A stretch of 64,000 bases of DNA, taken from contig JAJEKV010000013.1 in the NCBI GenBank assembly GCA_021234155.1, positions 9,590,031 to 9,654,030 of the forward strand, given 5' to 3'. The notes below the pieces were generated by a model. It was not told the origin of the DNA. It worked only from the letters and a program-made list of their open reading frames with translations, and did no database searches. The first letter of the stretch is position 1. Every line of letters begins with the position of its first letter. Source of the DNA: Isoetes taiwanensis (taxonomy: Eukaryota > Streptophyta > Lycopodiopsida > Isoetales > Isoetaceae). Shown here piece by piece: positions 47,111 to 57,528 of the stretch. The position numbers and the translations under genes are program-made.

Positions 47111-47230
47111 ATGTCGGTTAGGAACGTTACAAAGTCCATGAGATTCTGACGTCTCAAGTATTGGCATTCCATGTCGGTTAGGAACGTTACAAAGTCCATG
47201 AGATTCTGACGTCTCAAGTATTGGCGTCTC
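47111..47230. repeat. Tandem duplication with 60-bp period
   Basis: ATGTCGGTTAGGAACGTTAC through CTCAAGTATTGGC (47111-47165) is repeated without change at 47171-47225. Shorter CAAGTATTGGC copies follow. The exact identity suggests a young slippage or unequal-exchange event at the end of the tRNA-like array. Confidence 0.9.
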
Positions 47231-47587
47231 AAGTATTGGCATTCCAAGTATTGGCATGTAAACGGAAATGAAAAAGGAATGTTATGAAATGTAAACGGAA
47301 GGAAAGGAATGTAAACAAATGTAAAAATAATGAAGTTTATCTTAGAAAGAAAAAATTACTTACGTCTTCTTTCTTCGTGTTGCAGAAGAAGATGATGTGG
47401 AGGACGAAATCGGCTTGCTCCTTGATGCATGCATGTTCATATGGTATGTTGAATGAGAAGGTTAAAATTTTTATTTTTTTTCCGATGGAAAAAGCGGTGG
47501 CATGACGGATTTGGATGGCAAAAGCGGTGGCATGATGACGTAGTAGGTCAGGTGTTGCTCCAAAAACTGGGTTTTTTAATCATTTAG

Positions 47588-47907
47588 ATGATGCATTGAG
47601 CCAGCAGCAAATTCTTGAGAAGATTGCTTCCCTATCTCAATTATTGAGTCCCGAGATTAGGGGGAGGGCAGGCAGCATTGTGCTGGGGGCAGATGATTCT
47701 CCTAGTGCTCGTAAGAGTGGAAGTGTATGCAAAAGCAATAGGAAGTCAGATGCATCCTTCTCTGCTTTAAAAAATTCAGACTCTAGAACCAAAACAAAGG
47801 ATTTTGCTGACACTGAAGTGGACGCTAAAGATAGCAAAAAGGAAGAGGAAGATTAATGTGGACGGAGGGCTAAATCTATCACCTTGAAGTTCTTATCCAA
47901 AGAAGAG
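47588..47907 (+). pseudogene. Exon-like fragment of an unrecognised gene
   Basis: An open stretch between a TTTAG acceptor (ending 47587) and a GTGAGT donor (47908), both in a consistent frame. It reads LSQQQILEKIASLSQLLSPE, then a Ser/Lys/Asp-rich part, and TAA at 47854-47856. After that the same frame stays open (CGRRAKSITLKFLSKEE) to the donor. The single stop suggests a decayed exon, perhaps captured by the CACTA element. No domain is recognised. Confidence 0.4.
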
Positions 47908-48317
47908 GTGAGTACGTATTTTTGTTGTTGAAGATTGAACAGAAGAAGCAAGTATTAGTTAGAAAATTTGTGAACATTATTTAGAAAGTCTTGTTCTTGT
48001 ATTTACTTCTATTCTATCCTTACTGTATGTGGGCATGTATGTGGGCATGCAGTCTTAGTGAAGGGAGGTTATTGGTATTATGGTACCATGAAATACTATT
48101 ATAGAATAAGGCCTGATATATTTTAGGTCACTTGTGCCAAATTAGAATAAAAGCTAGTGCCAAATTTAGCTGTGTAAACTGCCTGTAGATAACAATACGT
48201 ATGTGTAACCATGTGAATATAATTACAGCAGGCTCTACAATACACATGTGCAACCATGTGAATATAATTGCAGCAGGCTAGAGTTCATTAGACGTGGAAG
48301 ATCATCTCTTCCTTGTT

Positions 48318-48914
48318 CTATGTAGGAGCAATATTTATCTGTAAAGTGGCACTGTTATTCTGTGAAGCATCCATAGCTTCACTAAGAAGGCCATAGATGT
48401 CCATGTTGTATTCCTGAGAGTTCTGCTCGGGTTCTCTACTTGAGAAGAAATTGTCCAGACCATCCATGTGGAAAATTTTAAGTGATAACATCTGGCTGTC
48501 AGTGTTAGAGTTGCTTGCTTCTAGAATTAATCTGGCCAATCTGCATGAAATTATGATCAGCAGTTCCATTTGCCTGGCTTTGTTCTCACTGAGAATTGAA
48601 CTGCCTTGTATCTCATACAAACAAAAACTCTTGGTTATGCCAGGCTGCTCCTGCTCAGAAGCTATCATTTTCTGCAAAAAAATTTCAACTTTTGTCGTAC
48701 TCATGGCAGAAGGTGATGATCCAGTTCCATGTTCCTGACCAACTTTTTCTTCATTCATCTGCATCTTCCAACCAGAGCATTGTATGCAAGGGCAATATGA
48801 ATGGGCTAACGCATAGGATTGCATCTTTGTGAACCCAAAAGGCATATATGCTTCCCAGATGTGTCTCCCAAAAGGCATATATGCTTCCCAGATGTGTCTC
48901 AGGATGTGTCTCAA
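48318..48914 (-). CDS. Hypothetical 198-residue open frame
   Basis: The longest uninterrupted unexplained frame on the minus strand in this area, near the right (probably 5') end of the CACTA element. It starts MRHILRHIWEAYMPFG. An 11-codon segment RHIWEAYMPFG is duplicated in frame through a perfect 33-bp tandem repeat (48835-48867, 48868-48900). The rest is soluble-looking and rich in Ser, Glu and Gln, with a helical LLIIISCRLARLILEASNSN part. No signal peptide, motif or splice sites stand out. It may be an exon of a CACTA-encoded protein or captured host sequence, or chance. Confidence 0.3.
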   Translation of the reverse strand: MRHILRHIWEAYMPFGRHIWEAYMPFGFTKMQSYALAHSYCPCIQCSGWKMQMNEEKVGQEHGTGSSPSAMSTTKVEIFLQKMIASEQEQPGITKSFCLYEIQGSSILSENKARQMELLIIISCRLARLILEASNSNTDSQMLSLKIFHMDGLDNFFSSREPEQNSQEYNMDIYGLLSEAMDASQNNSATLQINIAPT

Positions 48915-49076
48915 TAAGATCTACCGCAAAGTGCACTATGTATGATAAAATAAACAGCAAAAAGGAGGTATTATTCTGTGCATTATCAATTACTAGATAA
49001 AAGTTGTCACATGTAGTTTTTTAAGATTTGATTCGCAAGTATGGCAGCAGCACTCAGAGGGCTTTGGCCCTGACTG

Positions 49077-49247
49077 TATAGAGGTCATGTATTCTCTTTC
49101 TTTTTGTTACTTAATTTTTTAAGATCACAAAGGTTGCATCAGACATTCTACATAATCATTACATATAGATGTTTTTTTGTGCTGGCAGGACAGCAGATAG
49201 CACGATTTAATCCCAGGAGCTGTACTAAATGATTGCATTACATTAAG
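49077..49247 (+). repeat. Segmental duplication, copy 2, right part
   Basis: Matches 37501-37672 (TGTATTCTCTTTCTTTTTGT through CCCAGGAGCTGTACTAAATG). It continues the copy broken at 40095 and so marks the right limit of the CACTA insertion. Confidence 0.85.
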
Positions 49248-50757
49248 ATGTCCAGTTTGCGTGGTAAGAATGCATGTTTATAAAAGCCAACATTCTGTCC
49301 TGTCATGTTTAATTCTCTCAAACAATAGTCTTCTTTTATTGCAGTTAAAGCTAATTGTTTTGATGCATATGCTTTTAGATCTATAAGCTAACCATTGGAT
49401 TCATAGAGTCATCAATTTAGAAGCTAAGTCTGATCGCAAAAATTTTTCAAACATTCTGTGCCAATTTGGAGAGCTGGCTGCAAGGAATTTGTTCTTCCAT
49501 ATAAACCGTGGTATGCAGCGCTTCTCATAAATTTGCAATTGCAGCGTTAGTATATAAGATTAACAAGAAGTCGCTGTGCAAGTTCCTCTGAGGGTGCAGT
49601 TCTCTCACATCGTCTTGGCTCTGTTTTTCATGCCATGGATCCAGTTCTACACTTCATCAGTTTCTAGGCATATTATCCTTGCTGTGATTCTCACACTTAG
49701 AGCTTACAAAATTTCATAGGTACAATATTTAATCTCCAAAAGTTTCTCTTTTCATGATTGCATCCATTGGTTTGGCTGAATATCTCATAGAAATTGCAGG
49801 ATCTTCAAAAAATGGCGATGCCGTGGTGAAATAGCAAAAATAGAAAAGCACACTCTAACTGTTGATAATAAATAACACCTTACAAAATACTTATGCATCA
49901 TTATTTGAGTCATGTTCAATGAATGATCAATGCAAATAGTTGGAATTTTTTATTTGAGTCAAAGTGTTCGCCGAATGACAAATGCAAAATCATAGCAGGA
50001 AGCACTTTAGTTAAATAACACCTTATAAAATACTTTGCATAAGCAACATCTGAAGTCACATAATTTCAAAAAAGCTTTTGCAAGCTAGAGCGATTATCCT
50101 CTTGCTCTGTCACATACCATAGCCCTCCAAAATGTGCTAACATTATCAAATGTCTTGTTCTTGGCTTGACATATCCCAGCATGAGTCTAAAGGTGCATGA
50201 TTGGGATTAAGAGTGGCTGCCTAGAGGTGCATTACTATGATGTAAGAGTTGTATTAGTATGGTGTAACTTTGGGCTAGAATTTGAAGGATGTCCAGGAGA
50301 TTGGTGATATTATAACGTAGAATGATGGATGAGTAACATGAGCCTTTATTTATTGCTTAAATTATGAAATTGAAATTGATCACGCCCACTTAGGACCTTG
50401 AAGGCCATGGAGCGAATGCATACAGAATAAATTTTGTTCAAATTTTTAAAACTAGAGAGAGATGTGCTTCTATAGTTTTACAATAAGGACCAAGTGTCAT
50501 AGGATCTCTGTCTAACAAAGAGAAAAAATCAACATCATTAATACAGAACTTATCTCGAATCTCTTCGTATGTTGAAGTGTAAGGTGTTGTGCATGGGGAG
50601 TTAATTAATGGGTTTGTATATAATTTTGATAATCTTATAAGCTTGAACAAACATAGAAAGTAGTTATATTTGCCAACCATTTACCTACACAAGGATCCAT
50701 ATTTCATCCAATTCCATTCCAATTGCCTATAGAATATGATTATTGGAGAGCATACAA
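49248..50757. other. No recognised gene
   Basis: AT-rich DNA. An 80-codon minus frame (50680-50438) with STYEEIRDKFCINDVDFFSL looks protein-like but carries no recognisable domain and has no visible partner exons. Confidence 0.4.
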
Positions 50758-50766
50758 TTTATAATT

Positions 50767-53214
50767 GGGAAAAACTACAATATACCCCCAACTTTTTGCA
50801 AAATTCACAACATACCCCTAACTTTTAGAAAATTCATGAAATGCCCCTATATAGACTTGTGCACCGTATTTGTCAAAAAGCGTATACCCCTCCTCGTATT
50901 TGTCAAAACTGTAGCACAACCAAAAAACTTGCAAAAACTTCGTTGGCGGGAACTGATTGCGCATGCGGTGGAGTTCCGCTGGAGTAGAGGCCAGGATGAA
51001 GGATTTCACTGCAAGATGGAGCTTCGTTGATGGATGGTCTCCTCCAACCTGAATTCTGGTATGTTCTTTCTTGAATCTTTGAATTTCATTTAGATGATTT
51101 TGCTCAAAATTAGCATTGTAAACATGCAACTCCAGTTGGGATAGAGATAGGAAAAGACTGTGATCTTGAAAAACCTCAATTTCGTATCAAGAATAGGCAG
51201 AAATGTTGACCAAGAATAGGCAGAAATTTCCTACTGTAAGAAGATCTGATTCTTTTAGCTCCTTCATCGAACACTCCAAAGCTTTCTTTTCTTTGCAAGA
51301 TTTGCATCAGCTACTTTATTGGAAGGATCGTATGCAAAGATTTGCATCAGCTACTTTATTGGAAGGACGGTATGCTTCAAATATCTTCTTTAGCCAGGTA
51401 GAGATGGAAAAGTTTTTAGGAACTCTCTTTAAGCATTGTTTGAAGTGAACTCTCATTTGTTCATTTGTAAGACCAAAGGTGCTTATTGGTGAGATGAGAA
51501 GAGAAAAGAAAGTCACTATAAAATACGGTGTTGCTTGGAAAGCGAAAGAGGCAGCACATGCGCATATTCATGGGGACCATAATCACATCTGAGGAAGTTG
51601 CATGGTTACCGCAATGAAATTTCTGAGACTAATCACCGAAGTGTAGCATTCATGCGTAAGATGCATTGATGGTCGATTTTTCCGCAGATTTTCATTGCCT
51701 ACAATGCTAGTTTGAGGGCTTTTCATTTTGTAGGTCGATTCTTTGCATTGGATGGTACTCATCCGAAAGGAAGCTATTTAGAATCTTACTCAAAGAACAA
51801 GACAATTGATGGGAGCGATTGCTTGTATCATTTAGCCTTTGTTGTGGTTGCGCAAGAGAATGATGACAATTGGGTTTGGTTTCTTGAACTTAAAAATTGC
51901 TTGCAACATTGAGTGTATCACTTTTATCTCTCGCATGTACGAGAAAGGACTAGTTGAGGGTGTCGAGATAGTATATTGGTGCAAGCACTCCACATGCATA
52001 TTGCATGAGACATCTAGTGATAACTTCATAAAGGCCTACAAAAGTACGAGCTTGTGCATCTTTTATGGAATGCAAAGACGTGCAAATAGTGATGAAGACT
52101 TTGAGGAGGCTTTAGCGAAATGAAAAAACAATTACGAAACTCTGAGTGAATCCTTGCGGCGGTGATCCTATTCTTTGGGCTTAATGCCAAGTTTTGTCTG
52201 GCCATGTGTATTGGCATTTTAACATTTTTATTTTGTTGAGTTCCTCATGTCCTTTGGGTAATGCCAAGTATATTGCTTCTGGTATGGGCACTTGACATCC
52301 AACATTCTTTGAATCTTTCAATTCATGGCTTGAGAGCCTAGAGAGCTACCTATACTTGCTATGTTGGAGTTAATCCATCATAAGCTAATGACTAGTCAGG
52401 GCATTTTTCTTTCGCGATGTAATGCTATGGAACACACTTATTTAGCCTTAGCTCCTCGGTGAGCAAGAATTGAACAAGGCATATGCACAAGGGCGTTCAT
52501 ATCGGATAATAATGGCTTCCGAAGTTTGAGTTTGAAGTTTTGTCTTCAAGAACAAGAGTTGTAGACTTCTTGTGAGAACACATGTACATGTAAGAGATGG
52601 CACTTGATCTGGTATTCCTTGTTCTCATCTTTGCTTGTGCCATCTTGTCTGAGGAAAGAATCCGTGAAGAAGCTATGTCCATTTAAGCGTTCTTCATGAC
52701 TTCATACTTTGAGACATAGAGAAGTACTTCATCCTGTTGTGGTTCTCCTAACATTGGATGACACTTTACCATCAGCCACTAGAAGACCTCCGGGCGTCCA
52801 CGGAAGTAAGAATTCGCACGAAGGTAATTGAAGAAGGTCCATCATTGTGCTAGATGCAAGGAACAGGGCATAATACACATTACATCTTGAGGTCTGCAAT
52901 CTGAAAAACATCTACCTGCTTTGACCGTCAATTGCAAGTTAGGGGTATTCCATCAATATCTTCTAATGTTCTAAATTGTCATACGTTGAGCAAGGGCTTT
53001 TGGTCAAATATTACAAAAGTTAGGGGCATTTCTTGAATTTCATTAAAAGTTAGGGGTATTTTATAAAATAAAACAAAAGTTAAGGGCGTTTTATGAAAAC
53101 ATAAGAAATACAAATACATGTATAGGTTTTTTAAGGGCATTTTGTGAATTTTTAGAAAGTTAGGGGTATACTGTGAATTTTGCAAAAAGTTAGGGGTCAT
53201 TTGTAGTTTTCCCC
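50767..53214 (+). mobile_element. Mutator-like element (MULE) with about 100-bp TIRs and 9-bp TSD
   Basis: The left end GGGAAAAACTACAATATACC (from 50767) and the reverse complement of the right end (GGGGAAAACTACAAATGACC, from 53214) match over about 100 bp. The TIRs are 50767-50866 and about 53114-53214. TTTATAATT flanks both sides (50758-50766, 53215-53223). A 9-bp TSD with long TIRs is diagnostic of MULEs. The 2.45-kb element contains a broken transposase. Inside the right TIR, AAAGTTAGGGG(T/C)AT phrases recur every 30-40 bp from 52930 to 53190. A 40-bp tandem duplication (GATTTGCATCAGCTACTTTA) lies at 51299-51376. Confidence 0.9.
51490..52123 (+). pseudogene. MULE transposase, truncated and frameshifted
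   Basis: MuDR-type DDE transposases cut and join the element's ends. Readable blocks in order: KKVTIKYGVAWKAKEAAHAH (about 51510), IFIAYNASLRAFHFVGRFFA followed by LDGTHPKGSY (about 51690-51780, with the first catalytic Asp of the LDG motif), LAFVVVAQENDDNWVWFLEL (about 51830-51890), and, in the next frame, YEKGLVEGVEIVYWCKHSTC and SSDNFIKAYKST. The block NSDEDFEEALAK closes the recognisable part at 52123. One frameshift near 51905 and several stops upstream break it. The zinc-finger and SWIM C-terminal regions of full MULE transposases are absent. Confidence 0.85.
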
Positions 53215-53378
53215 TTTATAATTTTACTAGTTGCTAATGCAAAATATACCCTTTAGTTTTGATTGGCATATTTTTAAAAATGCCTTGCATGATGTATTAT
53301 TTTCAAGGAAAAAGAAATAGCTAGGAATTATGCTTGTCTTATATGCGATGCTACCTATAACTACGTTGTTGTTGTCAG

Positions 53379-54350
53379 TGTGAAGTACCAAAACCAGTAG
53401 TTCTGGATTGTGTTCGTGAGGCAGAGCGGCAAATTGCATGCTATAATTTCATGTATGTTTATGAATATGATGGTATTTGATGGAATAACTATTTGAATAA
53501 GCAAGTTGCATTGGGCATAATGAAATCTTTACCTAAATAATTATTGTATTGAAAATCCAAATCCATGATATTACAGGGAATATTTGCCAATGGGAGGCAA
53601 CATGATGGTTGACGAACTTGCTGTTAAGCTGGTATATGAATATGATTCAGACATTCTAAAGGACAAAAGAGTAGCAGCAGTACAAACCTTATCTGATACT
53701 AGAGCATGCCGACTCTTTGCACATTTTCAAAAATGATTTAACCCGGAATCTCGAGTTTACAGCCCCAAGCCCACTTGGTCCAAGTATGTCATATTGATAC
53801 ATAGTCCAATATTAACCCCATTTGATTTTCAATAATCATACCTCTATTTTTGGAGGTGAATTACTCATTACAACATATGGAGGGACGCCAATGTTGAGTC
53901 TTCCCCTGTTCCAATACTATCTTCCAAAGGGGACTATACTTTTCTGGGCCTATGGAAGATGTCAAGGTAAGCTGTTTCTACGGGGTAATTTTGCTCTTCA
54001 AATTCTCCAATATAATATGCATGTTGGAACAATAGAACGCACTAGAAAGGTCATTTTTTCTGTTACATGCATGTGCGCACAATCCTACAGGGGTAGATCC
54101 CTCTACAGACCAATGGAAAGAGACATCTCAGCTCTTCAAGTTTAGATGCTTTTTAAGTACGGATTACTTAAAGCATTCAAATCAGAAGTTTGTGTTAATA
54201 AAGAGGTATTGCATTGTAGGAAAAGAAGCACTTTGGTTTGTTTCATATGGCATATCAATGATTTGCAAGTGGTGATACCCAGAAAGATGCACAAGCAATC
54301 AAAATATTCTTATGTTCATAGTCCTTTGCTATCGGACTATATGGTCAAAG
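53379..54350 (+). pseudogene. Aspartate aminotransferase (mitochondrial-type) pseudogene, five exon remnants
   Basis: Aspartate aminotransferase is a PLP enzyme that interconverts aspartate and 2-oxoglutarate with oxaloacetate and glutamate. Exon remnants: 53379-53452 (KPVVLDCVREAERQIA, ending in F-M), 53577-53783 (EYLPMGGN, KDKRVAAVQTLSD, ACRLFAHFQK), about 53830-53965 (NNHTSIF, FQYYLP), 54036 onwards ([18 protein letters not shown]) and 54220 to about 54350 ([21 protein letters not shown]). Introns keep GTATGT and GTAAGC donors and ACAG, ATAG and GTAG acceptors, so this is an unprocessed copy. Damage includes TGA for Arg after FAHFQK, TGA for Gly in MAYQ-FASGD, an AG-to-AA acceptor change before exon 3, an insertion in exon 3 and loss of the Lys-bearing SYAK segment. 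The MULE lies just upstream. Confidence 0.8.
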
Positions 54351-54399
54351 TATGGCCATTTGTAACTCTTACAGGCAGAAGGAGGTAGGAAGGGATGAA

Positions 54400-56189
54400 T
54401 AGTAACAAAGGAACAAATCAAAGAATTTGCGCACTAACTTCAAGGTTGAATTCCCAAGATTTGCAAAGATAGGGTTGCATTTGAATAATGAAAAGCAAAT
54501 AAGAATCTGCATCCTTAGAAATGTTTTTTTAATTTATTTACATTATTCTACAAGCAGATGGAAATGGGCCAAATGCTGCACCTATGTACCAGTATTTGGG
54601 AAAAACAAGAAAGAAGGCACTCAGAAATGAAATTAAGTGGAATTTTGGCAAGTTATTGGTGAACAAGCCAGTTAAGAGATATGCACCACCACAAAATCCA
54701 TTTAAAATAAAGGTATACTGATTTTTTGGAGTGAATTATCGGGCATGTTATTCATCTTCTCTAGATGTGGTTTAAATGCAACTGTAACAGATGGCACCAG
54801 TATGTTTATTTACCTGATCTGAGTGGCGTGTTTTATATGTGATTGTGTATATATTATCATGCTATCCAACTCTAGTATATCTGTGAATCTCTGTGTTCCA
54901 TACAAGTAGTGATATGGTTGTTGTTCTATTATATAATGCAGAATGGTAGAGGATTATTATCTAAAGAAACAGTATTGCCCCCATATATTATGTTTCACAT
55001 GACCTTAATGCAGCACGTTCAAAACACTCGAATTTCTAGCTAGTGGTCGTGTTCCAAATTTTTGAATTAAATTTGAACTCAGAGTTACCTACTTCACAGA
55101 ATTCACATAAAAGGATACTTGACAATTGAGAATTGTGATTTTCCATCTATTATACAATTATGACTATTGCAATTTTTAATAGTAGAAACAGTTTTATTGG
55201 CTAACATGTAGGTAGTTGTTGCAGGCATAGGCTACAAATTGATGTCATGTTGTCTATACAATATAATGATTGGGACAAGCACAATTTGATCAAGTTATCT
55301 TGTTAACACCAAAATTATTCACGTGTCTATCTAATACAAAATCAGTGTTTGGAATTGAAAGCATTATTATAGCATCTCAAAAAGACGATTTGAACCCAAA
55401 TGATGTTAACTCCAATGTGCATATTTAAGTAAAAAAACTTTGTTTGTCATTTCTCTTGTAATCACCTAAAATGGTTAAGGTTGAGACATTGAGTTGAATA
55501 AAATATTGTATATGCTCAGAGCAATGTTGACGTATGGAATAATGTGATACGACTCTGGCCCTTTCCAGAACTAGAATAATGATTTTAGGGAGCAAGGGTG
55601 AAATTCTTGTTGAAATCCTTGTAATTGATCTGCTAGATCTTGGTTTTCTCGCTATGGCTATTTTTCTCCAATAGCAGTACCATGTGCAACGATATGATCA
55701 TTTTCATGCAGAGACTGACATAACAGCAAGTAAAAAATAATCCATTCAAAATCACCATTATGACGGCGGATGTAGATGGAGGGGATGATAATGGCATGTC
55801 TATAATGGCATGATAATGACATGTCTATACCACACCATTGCATGCACGCAACACACACCTGATATGCACGTATACATTGTGTATCGGGGGAGAAGATATG
55901 CACATATGCATTGTGTATTAGAGAGAGAGAGGGAGGGATTTTTATTTAGCTACAGAGATGGGGGTTTTTGGTGTGTGCATTGCATAGATCTTGCATTCTG
56001 AGTCTGGGATCATTGGGTTTAGTTTTTCTTGCGAGGTTTAGAGTTAGGCTATGCATCAATATTTTGTTCCTCTACAAAACCTGCTCCTCAGGTGTTTGAA
56101 ACTCTCTGTGACAAAAATTCGATCAGAGTGCACCCAAATGGTTTGTGGTTATTTGTGGGTTGTGGTTCTATTCGAAGTCCAAGCCAAAG
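54400..56189. other. Long AT-rich stretch, no gene seen
   Basis: No further aminotransferase exon is recognisable. The small frames have no motifs. Short purine tracts (AGAGAGAGAG at 55920) and scattered TATATA sequence occur. Confidence 0.45.
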
Positions 56190-56323
56190 GACAAATATAA
56201 CTAAACAGGCAGGATTAAAATCTCAGAGGATAATCATGATCCACTGAGTAGGACCACCAACCTATGCATAAGACAATATCCCCAAATAAATCTCAAAGAT
56301 GAAAAGATGAATTATCGCTTGGG
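56190..56323 (-). mobile_element. 3' part of old LINE H2 (distal piece)
   Basis: Minus-strand reading gives PKR, then FIFSSLRFIWGYCLMHR, matching KKRLIL-RNIWVSYLMHR of H1. The sequence beyond (56262-56190) also resembles the H1 3' flank at 2074-2010. It ends in AATTATCGCTTGGG (56310-56323), one copy of the target duplication of L-B. Confidence 0.6.
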
Positions 56324-56403
56324 GCTGTTGCCATAGGTTGTTCATCACAAACCGGCGGGAGAATGGCGCTAGGGTTTGCGGCCAACTGAGGTAAGGTTGA
56401 TCG

Positions 56404-57447
56404 ATGGAGAAGGTGTGTATGGGCCCCAATGGGCCCAAGCAGATGTATTGGGAACAGTGTAGGGATGACAAAGGGTTGGATTTGGTACTGTGTGGATCCA
56501 TGGGACAACAAGGACAACAGGAACAGGAACAGATCAATGGGAAAGGGACAGAATGGATGGAATTTGAAAAGCTTTATAAAGGCCTGTCAAATCAGCAGCA
56601 GAGATCCATGATTGAACTCATAACGTTCCTGGGAAAGGGGAATACTGGCAAAATAGTAACAGTGGGAGATTTTCTGGTTGATACCGGTACAATGGGAGAG
56701 AACCGACCGATCACGCGAATGCAGCAGGGAGCTCCAGTTGCAAGGATGCAGAGCCATTTAGCCCAACCCATTTTGGACCAAATTAACGAAGAACAGAAGC
56801 GTATACTCCAAGGACAGAGGGGGAAAGGCATACCGGAATTCCGAGGTATTCCTAACCTCAAGCATGCTGTGATTCCTGCTAAACTTAAAGAAATGGAACT
56901 TAAGGCTGTAATAGGGTGCATCCGTCACGAAGGAGTCAAACTGATGACCATAAAAAATGAAATTTGCAAAATGGCCAGGGGGTTGGAGATTAATGGGATT
57001 TACTGGTTGGATTTCCCCTTTTTTGTTGTAGAATGTGGGAATGAGAGAACTATAACCCACCTGCTCAAACAGGGCACAATGTTTATGGCCAACACTCAAT
57101 TCTATTTTCAGAAATGGAATCCTAAGTTTGATCCACAGAACCTGAATCAATTGTTTCATCCTGCCTCGGTTTCTGTTCAAGGATTAAACCCAATATACTG
57201 GCATGAGGACGTACTCAAACTACTCTTCAAGGATATTGGAGATTACATTGGCTGTGAGATCATTTCTGAAAGGGCCCCGAAGGTATGGGTTCAACTGGAC
57301 ATCCTTAAACCTATACCCAAATTCACTGAGTGTCTGGATTTTTTTGACAGTCCAAAGAAGCTTAGTCTCAATTGGTTTGGATTACCCAGCCCATGCAATA
57401 TATGTGGGATTAGATTGCATGGAGGGGGAGTATGTAAGGATACATAG
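56404..57447 (+). pseudogene. L-B ORF1: CCHC-knuckle Gag-like protein, C-terminally truncated
   Basis: A 347-codon frame starting at ATG 56404, the first good start after the leader. The first 130 residues are Gly/Gln-rich and variable. The core EINGIYWLDFPFFVVECGNE and LNPIYWHEDVLKLLFKDIGD aligns with L-A ORF1. It ends with a CX2CX4HX4C knuckle (CNICGIRLHGGGVC) and TAG at 57445-57447, only three residues later. L-A has more than 550 residues after its knuckle, so this ORF1 has lost that tail by deletion or nonsense change. The protein would bind LINE RNA. Confidence 0.8.
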
Positions 57448-57528
57448 TCGGTCAATTCTGTAAACCCCACTCCAGATGCTACTCCAGCCAATACTCTATA
57501 CAAAGGAGAAGGGACCCACAAAAAAAGG

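Larger units (their letters stand above)
40096..49076 (-). mobile_element. CACTA (En/Spm-like) transposon, about 9 kb, eroded
   Basis: The left end begins CACTACAAGAGGCAGGGTCC, a typical CACTA terminus, followed by subterminal repeats. The duplicated segment broken at 40095 resumes at 49077, which sets the other end. The sequence there, TTGGCCCTGACTGTATAG, is a plausible eroded version of the inverse of the left end (TGGACCCTGCCTCTTGTAG). A transposase-type relic (45060-45880, minus) inside it shows DUF4216-like sequence and suggests that the element's 5' side is on the right. Helitron ends, tRNA-like tandem units and unidentified ORFs are later insertions or captured pieces. A 3-bp TSD cannot be confirmed (ATG left, CTG right). 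Confidence 0.65.

Noticed and set aside
56262-56537. A 91-codon minus-strand cysteine-rich frame.
   Set aside because: It runs across the L-B insertion edge and is antisense to L-B ORF1. Only the last 20 codons correspond to H2.
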